10,100 nt of DNA from Nitrospirota bacterium (GTDB taxonomy: Bacteria; Nitrospirota; Nitrospiria; Nitrospirales; NS-4), in assembly GCA_005877565.1 (NCBI GenBank), contig VBOK01000117.1, positions 1 through 10,100 of the forward strand. The letters are read 5' to 3'. Shown piece by piece: positions 1 through 6,856 of this stretch. Numbering within the stretch: position 1 is the first letter of the stretch; each line of letters begins with the position of its first letter. The translations under genes and the position numbers were made by a program. The notes under the pieces were generated by a model that did no database searches, was not told the origin of the DNA, and worked only from the letters and a program-made list of their open reading frames with translations.

Positions 1-79
1 TTTTGAAGCGATCGAGATAGGGATTGTTGATGGCGCCGTGGCGAAGAACCAAGGCCCGCATCTCGTCATAGAAGGTCAT
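1..79 (-). CDS. N-terminal fragment of a possible heme-oxygenase-like (TenA/PqqC-type) protein
   Basis: A minus-strand reading frame starts at an ATG complementary to 77-79 and runs off the left edge without a stop. It gives 26 residues beginning MTFYDEMRALVLRHG and continuing with an INNPYLDRF stretch. A strong AGGAGG ribosome binding site lies six bases before the ATG (complement of about 86-91), and a good sigma70-type promoter lies further upstream, so the gene itself is well supported. The short N-terminal helix followed by an 'NPYLDRF'-like segment resembles the start of iron-containing redox enzymes and TenA/PqqC proteins of the heme-oxygenase fold. With only 26 residues this family call is tentative, because no metal ligands fall inside the visible part. 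It is transcribed divergently from the regulator at 326, which may therefore control it. Confidence 0.55.
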   Translation of the reverse strand, partial: MTFYDEMRALVLRHGAINNPYLDRFK

Positions 80-123
80 GGCGAACCTCCTTGCTGGCCG
101 TGTTAATCCCTCAACTGATTTAC

Positions 124-152
124 AGTATAAGATGTTATTATCATTCACGCAA
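124..152 (-). promoter_or_regulatory. Sigma70-like promoter of the divergent minus-strand gene
   Basis: Reading the minus strand, TTGCGT (complement of 147-152) is followed by a 17-base spacer and TATACT (complement of 124-129). The predicted start is near 117, leaving about 38 bases of leader before the ATG at 79. It resembles the plus-strand promoter at 263-290: both have a TTGCRTGA start and a TATACT -10 box. This is motif reading only; no transcript is shown. Confidence 0.5.
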
Positions 153-158
153 CAAAAT

Positions 159-173
159 TTTATCATAGATAAA
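159..173. promoter_or_regulatory. Perfect 6-bp inverted repeat, possible operator
   Basis: TTTATC, three bases, GATAAA form a perfect dyad. It lies between the divergent promoters, just upstream of the minus-strand -35 box, and overlaps the left end of the operator-like site at 168-190. Short dyads are common by chance in AT-rich DNA, so its role is uncertain. Confidence 0.3.
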
Positions 174-190
174 CATTCTATTATCAAATA
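168..190 (+). promoter_or_regulatory. Operator-like site 1 (core AAACATTCTAT)
   Basis: This 23-base segment matches the reverse complement of 261-283 at 18 of 23 positions, with an uninterrupted 11-base core AAACATTCTAT at 171-181. The two cores are about 99 bp apart, in opposite orientation, in the intergenic region next to an HTH regulator gene. This copy lies about 15 bp upstream of the -35 box of the divergent minus-strand gene. Binding by the adjacent regulator is inferred. Confidence 0.45.
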
Positions 191-260
191 CTTATGTTTT
201 CAATCTAGAAAATATTGTCTCTTCAACATCTTACAGAGTTTCACGATGATATAAAATTCT

Positions 261-283
261 TATTGCATGATAGAATGTTTCTG
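261..283 (-). promoter_or_regulatory. Operator-like site 2 in the promoter spacer of the regulator operon
   Basis: This is the inverted partner of the site at 168-190. Its core ATAGAATGTTT (270-280) sits between the -35 (263-268) and -10 (285-290) boxes of the plus-strand promoter. A protein bound there would block RNA polymerase, which fits autorepression of the regulator and its catabolic operon. That is inference from position. Confidence 0.45.
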
Positions 284-290
284 TTATACT
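263..290 (+). promoter_or_regulatory. Sigma70-like promoter of the regulator/tyrosine operon
   Basis: TTGCAT at 263-268 and TATACT at 285-290 are separated by 16 bases. The predicted start near 297 gives a leader of about 30 bases before the ATG at 326. It is the only strong promoter I see before the operon, and the following genes are closely spaced or overlapping. Confidence 0.6.
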
Positions 291-325
291 GGTGCCGATC
301 TCTGGGAAGGCGCGGAGGAAGGACC

Positions 326-1318
326 ATGCTGGAGATTACCCGGTATGTCGAGGAGCTGAAAGAGCGCCTGCATCTCAAAAGCGACTATGCGCTGGCCCAC
401 AAGCTCGGCATCGCGCAGCCCGAAGCCAATCATCTTCGTCGAGGCCTGAAAGTCCCCAGGGAGGAGCTGTGCATCAAGATGGCCAAGCTCTTGGAGAAGA
501 ATCCGGTCGAATTGATGCTGGTCGCGCAGAAGGACCGGGCTCCGTCCGAGGCCAAGGAATACTGGGAACTCGCTCGGACGGCCGTGGACGTCATGCTGCA
601 CGTCCCATCCCATCCTCGCTATCTCCCGCGGAAGGTCGAAGCCATCGGCAAGGAGCTCCGGCAGATGGAAGCGCAGTGCCTGCTCTACGAGAACGGAGCG
701 GCGGAGACCGAACCGGTCCGTTTGATGGAAACCGCCGCGCGCGCCGTGGACGCCTTGATGGAGTACTGGAACCTCTGGAAACAGGGCGAGCCGCTCTATC
801 CCAACTACCTCCTGGCCAACAAGGAGGCGGTGCATCGGGGCGTGACGATCCGGCGTCTGTTAGTGATTTCCGCCGAGCAGGCCGCGTCGAATGCCATCAT
901 GGCCGACGCGATCCAGGTGATGGATGACCAACGGCAGTCCGGCATCCAGATTTTCTACGCCTTCCGTGAGGAGCTCATGAAGTCCGTGACGTATCAGCGC
1001 CTCATCCAGGCGTTCAAGCGTCACGGCTCGGCGGCCGAGATCAATGCGGCCGTGTTCGACAACGAGATCATGGTGATGGCGCGCGCCTACGAGCGGGTCC
1101 CGCTGGGGCTGACGGGAGGCAGGGTCATTACCCGGATCAGCCAGCAGGAGATCACCTGGAAACCTCAAGTGATTGAGGAACTCAGTCCGGCGCCCTTGTT
1201 CGACATGACACGGTATGTCCGGGAGTACGCAGGCCCCAAGGTGTTCAAGGCGGACCTGGCTCGGTTCCGCAAAGAACACTTGAGGGATGCAAGCTTGGCG
1301 GGGAGGGAACGCCTATGA
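326..1318 (+). CDS. HTH (phage/XRE-type) transcriptional regulator with uncharacterised C-terminal domain
   Basis: A 330-residue probable DNA-binding regulator. Residues about 13-66 form a Cro/XRE-like helix-turn-helix: LKSDYALAHKLGIAQPEANHL, then a basic RRG, then 'VPREELCIKMAKLLEKNP'. This resembles the small phage-type HTH of the DUF3693 kind. Residues about 75-160 are helical. Residues about 165-255 contain 'HRGVTIRRLLVIS' and 'DNEIMVMAR' strands that suggest an alpha/beta sensor domain I cannot name. I chose the ATG at 326 because GGAGGAAGG lies just before it and a promoter ends at 290. An upstream in-frame TTG at 215 would place the N-terminus across that promoter. The stop overlaps the next gene's ATG (ATGA at 1315), so regulator and HPPD-like enzyme are probably co-expressed. 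Likely role: autoregulation and control of the aromatic catabolic operon, perhaps also of the divergent gene. Confidence 0.8.
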   Translation: MLEITRYVEELKERLHLKSDYALAHKLGIAQPEANHLRRGLKVPREELCIKMAKLLEKNPVELMLVAQKDRAPSEAKEYWELARTAVDVMLHVPSHPRYLPRKVEAIGKELRQMEAQCLLYENGAAETEPVRLMETAARAVDALMEYWNLWKQGEPLYPNYLLANKEAVHRGVTIRRLLVISAEQAASNAIMADAIQVMDDQRQSGIQIFYAFREELMKSVTYQRLIQAFKRHGSAAEINAAVFDNEIMVMARAYERVPLGLTGGRVITRISQQEITWKPQVIEELSPAPLFDMTRYVREYAGPKVFKADLARFRKEHLRDASLAGRERL

Positions 1319-1896
1319 AAGTCTCAATGGGGATCGATCACATCACACTGTGCGTCACGAATCTGGCTGCGGCCGAGTACCTGTTCACGAAGATACTGGG
1401 ATTCGATGTGATCTGGTCCGCACGGGACGTGGGCAGTGAGCGCTCGAGCATGGATACCGTGGTTGTCCAGCGCGGGAACGCGAAGATCGCGCTCATGCAG
1501 GGCAACGACAAGGGCGTCAAATCGCAGATCAACGAGTTCATCGAGAAGTACGGCCAGGGCGTCCAGCACGTCGCCATCGAGGTGGATGACATCGAAGCGG
1601 TGTGTCGTGAGTGGGAGGCGCACGGGGTGAAGTTCAGCGGCCCCCTGAAGGAAGGCCGCGACGGCTTCGGTCCGTTGAAGCAGCGGTTCACGTACGCCTT
1701 GTTCCCTGGGAGCGGGGTCTTCCTTGAGCTGACCCAGCGCCAGCATGGCCAGGAGCAATCCAAGACCTTCGTGCTGGAAACGGTCGAGAAGCTCTACAAG
1801 GACATCGAGCGTGACCAGGTCCAAGGCGTGGAACAGACGATCATCGACTACGACAAGATCCTGAGCGAAGACATGCGGTTCAGGCGCTCGTCGTAA
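1315..1896 (+). CDS. Compact 4-hydroxyphenylpyruvate dioxygenase-like VOC-family enzyme
   Basis: A 193-residue vicinal-oxygen-chelate protein that matches the catalytic C-terminal half of 4-hydroxyphenylpyruvate dioxygenase (HPPD), which converts 4-hydroxyphenylpyruvate to homogentisate using Fe(II) and O2. The three expected iron ligands are visible: H9 in 'IDHITLCV', H85 in 'GQGVQHVAIEV' and E139 in 'VFLELTQR'. 'KSQINEFIEKYG' and a C-terminal helix 'LYKDIERDQ' are also HPPD-like. Full-length HPPD is about 350-400 residues with an additional N-terminal non-catalytic half, which is absent here. The H85-E139 interval (54) is also shorter than the roughly 80 of classical enzymes. Context with homogentisate dioxygenase and fumarylacetoacetase immediately downstream supports the role. 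Alternatives are hydroxymandelate synthase-like or another VOC dioxygenase. The symbol is left blank because of the unusual length. Confidence 0.75.
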   Translation: MKVSMGIDHITLCVTNLAAAEYLFTKILGFDVIWSARDVGSERSSMDTVVVQRGNAKIALMQGNDKGVKSQINEFIEKYGQGVQHVAIEVDDIEAVCREWEAHGVKFSGPLKEGRDGFGPLKQRFTYALFPGSGVFLELTQRQHGQEQSKTFVLETVEKLYKDIERDQVQGVEQTIIDYDKILSEDMRFRRSS

Positions 1897-1920
1897 AACG
1901 AAGGATGAACGCGGAACGAT

Positions 1921-1962
1921 GAGTGATGAACTAAGGTTTCCAGAATTCAGCATTCATCATTC
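1921..1962 (+). repeat. Intergenic hairpin between HPPD-like gene and hmgA
   Basis: GAGTGATGAA (1921-1930) can pair with TTCATCATTC (1953-1962) over 10 bp with one G-U pair, enclosing a loop that itself holds a near-palindrome around GAATTC. It has no GC-rich stem and no following T-run, so a terminator is unlikely. It could be a degenerate intergenic repeat or an RNA stability element. Confidence 0.35.
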
Positions 1963-1996
1963 TACCTTCTGCGTTTAAGGACGTGGGGAGGCCGCG

Positions 1997-3100
1997 ATGT
2001 ATCTCATAAAGAAAGGCAACGTTCCAAACCAGGCCCATGTCGGGATCCCGGAGGGCCTGCATGAGGAAGAGCACGGCCGCCGGGGATTTGTCGGACCGGC
2101 ATCGCACCTGTACCGGAGGCACCCTCCGACCGGATGGGTACGGATTGACGGCCCGCTCCGGCCCCGTGCCTTTGCCTGCGCGGACCTCCCCACCCACGAC
2201 CTTCGCGCATCCGACGCCCGTCCGGTCGAGATCCTGGCGAGCCCGGACGCGCGGGTTTTCCTCTCCCGCCGGGCCGAAACGATGCCGCACTTCGTCCGCA
2301 ATGCGGACGGCGACGAGGTCCAGTTCGTCCACGCCGGCCACGGGCGATTCGAGACCGACTACGGGGTGCTGTCGTTCGAGCCCGGCGACTACATCGTGAT
2401 CCCCAAAGGCACGACCTACCGCGTCGTCATTGAGTCGACGCCGGTCCTCTTCCTTATTGTTGAGACGCCGGAGCCGGTTGAATTGCCCGAGCGGGGCCTC
2501 CTGGGCCACCATGCGCAGTTCGATCGCGGGGTGTTGACGGCGCCGGAGCCGGCTCCCGCCGCCGATGGTGAAGGACGCGAGTGGGAAGTTCACATCAAGC
2601 GCAATGGAGAGTACACGCGCGTCGTCTATCCTTTTCATCCCATGGACGTGGTCGGGTGGAAGGGCGATCTCTGGGTGGCCAAGCTGAACGTGCGCGATTT
2701 CCGGCCGGTCATGAGCCCGCGCTATCACCTGCCGCCCAGCGTGCATGTGACCTTTCAGGCTGGGGGCCTGCTCATCTCGACGTTCGTCCCGCGTCCGCTG
2801 GAGAGCGATCCGCAAGCGCTGCACGTCCCGTTCTACCATCGAAACATGGACTATGACGAAGTTCTCTTCTACCATCAGGGGAGCTTCTTCAGCCGGACCG
2901 GCATCAAGCCGGGCATGCTCACGCTGCATCCGCAGGGGATCCATCATGGGCCGCAGCCCCAAGCCGTCGAGGCGAGCAAGACCAAGACCCAGACGGACGA
3001 GGTGGCGGTGATGGTAGAATCCCAGCGGTTGTTCACGATGCTGCCTGCGCTCGAGCCAGTCGAGATCAAGGATTACGCGCTGAGCTGGAGCAAGTCATGA
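1997..3100 (+). CDS. hmgA: Homogentisate 1,2-dioxygenase
   Basis: A 367-residue cupin-fold cytoplasmic dioxygenase that opens the ring of homogentisate to maleylacetoacetate with non-heme Fe(II). The N-terminal part holds 'GPASHLYRRHPPTGW' and a cupin core with 'FVRNADGDEVQFVHAG' (about 99-114) and 'FEPGDYIVIPKGTTYRV' (about 127-143). The C-terminal cupin carries the likely iron ligands H281 and E288 in 'FYHRNMDYDEVLFYHQG' and H317 in 'HPQGIHHGP'. It is shorter than the roughly 430-residue proteobacterial and eukaryotic enzymes but in the range of compact bacterial homologues. The ATG follows a GGGGAGG ribosome binding site at a suitable distance. The stop overlaps the start of the fumarylacetoacetase gene (ATGA at 3097), consistent with successive pathway steps. 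A related gentisate-like cupin is possible but less likely in this company. Confidence 0.88.
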   Translation: MYLIKKGNVPNQAHVGIPEGLHEEEHGRRGFVGPASHLYRRHPPTGWVRIDGPLRPRAFACADLPTHDLRASDARPVEILASPDARVFLSRRAETMPHFVRNADGDEVQFVHAGHGRFETDYGVLSFEPGDYIVIPKGTTYRVVIESTPVLFLIVETPEPVELPERGLLGHHAQFDRGVLTAPEPAPAADGEGREWEVHIKRNGEYTRVVYPFHPMDVVGWKGDLWVAKLNVRDFRPVMSPRYHLPPSVHVTFQAGGLLISTFVPRPLESDPQALHVPFYHRNMDYDEVLFYHQGSFFSRTGIKPGMLTLHPQGIHHGPQPQAVEASKTKTQTDEVAVMVESQRLFTMLPALEPVEIKDYALSWSKS

Positions 3101-4089
3101 AGCTGGTCAGCTTTCTGGTACAGACGCCGGTCGGAAGCTTCGTCAGGGCGGGTGCCCTGCACGGCCACCGCATCGTCGATCTCAACATGGCCTGCGCGCG
3201 GCTGTTGGCCGATCAGCACGAGGCGCAGCCCGCACGCCTGGCCTCCGCCATGGTCCCGGCCACGACGCTCGAGCTGCTGGAAGGGGGGCCGTCGGCCATG
3301 GCCAGGGCTCGTCAGGCGCTCGAGCACGCGATCTCGCTCGGCGAGGCCGCGCAGGGCCCCGAGGGTGAAACGATCCTCTATCGTCCTGAGCAGGTCCGTC
3401 TCCTGGCCCCGCTCCCGAACCCGCCGTCGTTGCGCGACTTCATCGCCTTCGAGGAGCACATCGCCGCCACGTCCAAGAAGCGCGGCCAGTCCATTCCGCC
3501 CGAATGGTACAAGGCGCCTGTCTATTACAAGGGCAATCACCGGACAATTATCGGACCGGAGGAAGATCTCCCGTGGCCGCTGGAGACGACCAAGCTGGAC
3601 TACGAGCTGGAGCTGGCCTGCGTCATCGGGCGCGCCGGCCGGGATGTCTCCGAACAAGAGGCGCCGGCCTACATCGCTGGCTACACGATCATGAACGACT
3701 TCAGCGCGCGGGACATCCAGTTCCAGGAGATGGCCTGCCGCCTGGGGCCAGCCAAGGGGAAGGACTTCGCCACGGCCATCGGGCCCTGCCTTGTCACCCC
3801 TGATGAGATCTCCGACCTCAACGCGCTCACTATGATCGCGCGGGTGAATGGCGAAGTCTGGTCGCAAGGACGGTTCGGCACCATTCACTGGTCGTTCCCC
3901 CAGATGATCGCGCATGTGTCGCGTGGGGAGCCCATCCATCCCGGCGATCTTTTCGGATCGGGGACGGTCGGCGGCGGGTGCGGCCTGGAGATGGATCGCT
4001 ACCTGAGCCCCGGTGACGTCGTCGAGCTGGAGATTCAGCCCATCGGGGTGTTAAGAAACCGGGTGGTCAGAAAAGAGAGGCGGCCATGA
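3097..4089 (+). CDS. Fumarylacetoacetase-family hydrolase
   Basis: A 330-residue FAH-superfamily enzyme, expected to split fumarylacetoacetate into fumarate and acetoacetate, the last step of homogentisate breakdown. It has the small N-terminal domain (about 1-105) and the FAH fold after it. Catalytic and metal positions of the well-studied mouse enzyme can be matched by motif: D114 and H121 in 'LRDFIAFEEH' (same seven-residue spacing), E170 and E172 in 'LDYELELACVIGRAG', D201 in 'MNDFSARDIQ', K222 in 'GKDFATAIGP', and T290 in 'GSGTVGGG'. It overlaps hmgA and the PRTase-like gene by ATGA at either end. The general FAH family also includes 2-oxo-acid hydratases and decarboxylases, but the spacing of the catalytic His and the hmgA neighbour favour a true fumarylacetoacetase. 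Confidence 0.87.
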   Translation: MKLVSFLVQTPVGSFVRAGALHGHRIVDLNMACARLLADQHEAQPARLASAMVPATTLELLEGGPSAMARARQALEHAISLGEAAQGPEGETILYRPEQVRLLAPLPNPPSLRDFIAFEEHIAATSKKRGQSIPPEWYKAPVYYKGNHRTIIGPEEDLPWPLETTKLDYELELACVIGRAGRDVSEQEAPAYIAGYTIMNDFSARDIQFQEMACRLGPAKGKDFATAIGPCLVTPDEISDLNALTMIARVNGEVWSQGRFGTIHWSFPQMIAHVSRGEPIHPGDLFGSGTVGGGCGLEMDRYLSPGDVVELEIQPIGVLRNRVVRKERRP

Positions 4090-4841
4090 GTAGCAAGACG
4101 ATGGACGAACGTGCCTTCAAAGAGATGTTCGACCGACACCGTGACCTGTACGATGGGCCGGCGATCGATCCCAAACTCAAAGGCATCATCCGGGACGCGC
4201 CGTGCGCGAAGCTCTCGGACTGGGACATTCACCGGATGCTCCGGACGTCCCGCTCTGTTTTCTTCGACACGCACGTCGAAGTGGTCTCGGGACACCACAC
4301 GGCGACCTATCTCCGGTTCGCCTCGATCGCGCGGTTCCCGCAACTGGTCAGGCTGATTGTCCGGGACATGGCCGATTGGATTCGCCAGACGTTTCAGAAG
4401 AACCCCATCGTCGGCATCGCCGCCCCAGCGTCGGAGGCGCGGCTGCTGGCGGATGGCGTGGCGAGCATCCTACAGGCCGAGATGCCGGTCCGCGTGGTCC
4501 TGACCCCGTACGGTCCGGAGACCGGCAAGATCGGCACCGAGGTGAGCCCCGGCTCGATCAAGCCCGGCGAGCGGTTTCTCGCGCTGAATGACGTGACGAC
4601 GCGGGGAAATTGCGTCGGCAAGCTGGGCACAGTCGTCACCGATCACAGGGGCGTGCTGGCCGGCATGATGGTCTTCGCCCGCCGCGACAGCGGGCAGTTC
4701 CCGCTGATGGGCGAGCTGACCGCGAAGTACCCCTTCTACTACACGGCGGATTTGGACATGCCGCAGTGGGAGCCGAAGGCGTGCCCGCTGTGCGGCGCGA
4801 AGAAACCGCTACTGTCCTGGAGAGACATGCCGGAATTTTAA
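4086..4841 (+). CDS. Orotate phosphoribosyltransferase-like protein (type I PRTase fold)
   Basis: A 251-residue protein with the layout of type I phosphoribosyltransferases, closest in pattern to orotate phosphoribosyltransferase. 'HVEVVSGHHTATYLRFASI' then 'FPQLVRLI' (about 63-91) recalls the PyrE 'SG.HS..Y' start. 'NPIVGIAAPASEARLLADG' (106-124) fits the following beta-alpha unit. The PRPP-binding loop is 'RFLALNDVTTRGNCVGKL' (163-180). In that loop the first of the usual two acidic residues is Asn168, while Asp169 and the TTRG stretch remain. The C-terminus has a lone CPLC pair (233-236), perhaps half of a zinc site or a dimer contact. Start and stop fit the operon tightly: ATGA overlap with the FAH gene and 19 bases to E1 alpha. 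Why a nucleotide-type enzyme sits in an aromatic acid operon is unknown; it may be a repurposed or PRPP-sensing protein. Confidence 0.75.
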   Translation: MSSKTMDERAFKEMFDRHRDLYDGPAIDPKLKGIIRDAPCAKLSDWDIHRMLRTSRSVFFDTHVEVVSGHHTATYLRFASIARFPQLVRLIVRDMADWIRQTFQKNPIVGIAAPASEARLLADGVASILQAEMPVRVVLTPYGPETGKIGTEVSPGSIKPGERFLALNDVTTRGNCVGKLGTVVTDHRGVLAGMMVFARRDSGQFPLMGELTAKYPFYYTADLDMPQWEPKACPLCGAKKPLLSWRDMPEF

Positions 4842-4860
4842 TCGCAACCTGGGGGGCACC

Positions 4861-5862
4861 ATGGACGTCTTGGAGACGTGGAAGACAGTCAAACGAGCCG
4901 ACCTGTTGCAGATGTACTACTACTTGCGCCTGACGCGGACGCTGGAGGACCGGATCATCGCGCTGTACCGGCAGGGCCGGATCGTCGGCGGCGTTTATAC
5001 CAGCAACGGGATGGAGGCGATCTCCGTCGGCTATGCCTCGGCGCTGGAGCGGGACGACATCATCGCGCCGTTCCATCGGGACATGGGGGCGTTCCTGGTC
5101 CGCGGGATCACGCCCGGCGAGGTCGTCGCCCAGTACCTCGGCAAACGCACGGGTCCCACGAAAGGCAAAGACGGCAACGTCCATATGGGCGATCTCAAGC
5201 GCGGCGTCATTGGGTTCGTCAGCCACTTGGCCGACAACCTGCCGGTCGCCACCGGGGTCGCGCTGGCGTTCCGGCTGCGTGGTGAGTCCCGCGTGGTCGT
5301 GACCAACACCGGCGACGGCGGCACCAGCCGGGGTGACTTCCACGAGGCGATGAACTTCGCGGCGGTCCGCAAGCTCCCGGTCGTCTTCTTCTGCAACAAC
5401 AACCAATACGCCTACTCCACGCCGCTAGGATTGCAGATGGCCGTCAAGGATGTGGTCGATCGCGCCAAGGCCTACGGCATGCCAGGTGAGATTGTGGAAG
5501 GCAACGACCTGGCCGCCGTCTATCTGGCCGCGCGGCGCGCCATCCGAAAGGCCCGGGCCGGCGAAGGACCGACCTTCATTGAATGCAAGACGATGCGCAT
5601 GCACGGCCACTCCGAGCATGACTCCGCCAAGTATGTCCCGCGCGAGCTTTTGGAGGAATGGAAGAAGAAGGAGCCGATCCTGAAGGCGGAGCAGATGCTC
5701 AAGCAGCTCGGCTATGCCGATGAGAACACTTTCCGGGAGGTCGGGGAGCGGGTCACGAAGGAAGTGGAGGCCGGCGTGGAGTTCGCAGAGAAAAGTCCTC
5801 TACCGGAAGGGCCGGAGACGTTGAACGGGGTGTTTGCGACGGATGAGGAGATCAAACCATGA
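4861..5862 (+). CDS. 2-oxo acid dehydrogenase E1 component, alpha subunit
   Basis: A 333-residue thiamine-diphosphate-binding E1 alpha subunit of a pyruvate, acetoin or branched-chain 2-oxo acid dehydrogenase complex. The cofactor motif runs from 'TGDGGTSRGDFHEAMNFAAV' (150-169) to 'FFCNNNQYAYSTP' (about 176-188). 'TMRMHGHSEHD' (244-254) matches the conserved HGHS loop that covers the active site. 'GKDGNVHMGDLKRGVIGFVSHL' is also characteristic of the family. Length is normal. It is preceded by a G-rich ribosome binding site (GGGGGG about five bases before the ATG). Its stop overlaps the E1 beta start (ATGA at 5859), as expected for equimolar subunits. Substrate cannot be fixed from alpha alone; see the beta subunit for branched-chain-type signs. 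Confidence 0.9.
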   Translation: MDVLETWKTVKRADLLQMYYYLRLTRTLEDRIIALYRQGRIVGGVYTSNGMEAISVGYASALERDDIIAPFHRDMGAFLVRGITPGEVVAQYLGKRTGPTKGKDGNVHMGDLKRGVIGFVSHLADNLPVATGVALAFRLRGESRVVVTNTGDGGTSRGDFHEAMNFAAVRKLPVVFFCNNNQYAYSTPLGLQMAVKDVVDRAKAYGMPGEIVEGNDLAAVYLAARRAIRKARAGEGPTFIECKTMRMHGHSEHDSAKYVPRELLEEWKKKEPILKAEQMLKQLGYADENTFREVGERVTKEVEAGVEFAEKSPLPEGPETLNGVFATDEEIKP

Positions 5863-6851
5863 CCACGGCCACGGCAGGACGGGAAGTCACCTACCTCGAG
5901 GCGATCTCGCAAGCGCTCGATGAAGAAATGACCCGCGACGAACGGGTATTTCTGATGGGCGAGGACATCGGCCCGTACGGCGGGGCCTTCCGGATCACGG
6001 AGGGGTTCCAGCAGAAGTACGGCGAATGGCGGGTGCTGGACACGCCGCTGTCCGAGTCCGGATTCGTGGGCGCTGCCATCGGCGCGGCCATGATGGGGAT
6101 GCGTCCCGTGGTCGAGATGCAGTTCGCCGACTTCATCTCCTGCGCCTTTGACCAGATCACCGAGGTGGCGGCGAAGAACCACTATCGCTGGGGCGCGCCG
6201 GTGCCCATGGTGATCCGCGCGCCGTTCGGCGGCGGGGTGCATGGCGGGCCGTTCCATTCGGAGTGCCCGGAGGGCTGGTTCTTCCACTCGCCTGGCCTCA
6301 AACTCGTCGCGCCGTCGACGCCGTACGATGCCAAGGGGCTGCTGAAGGCCGCGATCCGGGACCCCAACCCGGTCATCTACTTCGAGCACAAGTTCCTCTA
6401 CCGCCGGATCAAGGCTGTGCTTCCAGACGAGGACTTCATCGTTCCGATCGGCAAGGCCGACGTGAAGCGCGCTGGCGTGGATGTCTCCGTCATCACGTAC
6501 GGCGCGATGGTCCACCTGGCGCTGGAGGCCGCCGAATTGCTGGCCAGGGACGGCATCGCACTGGAAGTCGTGGATCTCCGGACGCTCATTCCGCTCGATA
6601 AGGAGGCGATCTACCAGTCCGTCCGCAAGACCGGCAAGGTCATCACGCTCCATGAAGACAACAAGACCGGCGGAATCGGCGCTGAGGTCGCCGCGTTGCT
6701 GGCTGAAGAATGCTTCGACAGCCTGGATGGCCCGATCATGAGGATCGCCGCGCCTGACACGCCGGTGCCGTTCAGCACGCCTTTGGAAGAGTTCTTTTTG
6801 CCCAAGGTAGGCGACATCGTCGCGGCAGCCAAGAAACTGGCCGCCTATTGA
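5859..6851 (+). CDS. 2-oxo acid dehydrogenase E1 component, beta subunit
   Basis: A 330-residue transketolase-like E1 beta subunit. It contains 'VFLMGEDIGPYGGAFRITEG' near the N-terminus, 'DTPLSESGFVGAAIGAA' with the thiamine-contacting Glu67, and 'APFGGGVHGGPFHSECPEGWFFHSPGLKLV' with the probable catalytic His133. The C-terminal transketolase domain carries 'VITLHEDNKTGGIGAEVAALL'. The segment 'VIYFEHKFLYR' (about 173-183) resembles the 'FE.K.LYR' of branched-chain 2-oxo acid dehydrogenase beta subunits more than typical pyruvate enzymes, so an amino-acid-derived 2-oxo acid is a reasonable substrate guess. It pairs with the alpha subunit just upstream. The 128-bp gap after it, filled by a palindromic repeat, separates it from the damaged E2. 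Confidence 0.9.
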   Translation: MTTATAGREVTYLEAISQALDEEMTRDERVFLMGEDIGPYGGAFRITEGFQQKYGEWRVLDTPLSESGFVGAAIGAAMMGMRPVVEMQFADFISCAFDQITEVAAKNHYRWGAPVPMVIRAPFGGGVHGGPFHSECPEGWFFHSPGLKLVAPSTPYDAKGLLKAAIRDPNPVIYFEHKFLYRRIKAVLPDEDFIVPIGKADVKRAGVDVSVITYGAMVHLALEAAELLARDGIALEVVDLRTLIPLDKEAIYQSVRKTGKVITLHEDNKTGGIGAEVAALLAEECFDSLDGPIMRIAAPDTPVPFSTPLEEFFLPKVGDIVAAAKKLAAY

Positions 6852-6856
6852 TGAGC

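Noticed and set aside
215..325. TTG start giving the regulator a 37-residue N-terminal extension
   Set aside because: The extension is AT-rich, lies over the predicted promoter and operator site, and has no ribosome binding site; the ATG at 326 has a strong one and starts a normal HTH domain.
1921..1980. Hairpin after the HPPD-like gene as a Rho-independent terminator
   Set aside because: The stem is AT-rich with a G-U pair and a 22-base loop, and no T-run follows.
1931..2962. Long minus-strand open frames opposite hmgA, and similar ones opposite FAH, E1 beta, E2 and thiolase
   Set aside because: They are GC-rich mirror frames of well-recognised enzymes, have no recognisable domains and no supporting start signals.
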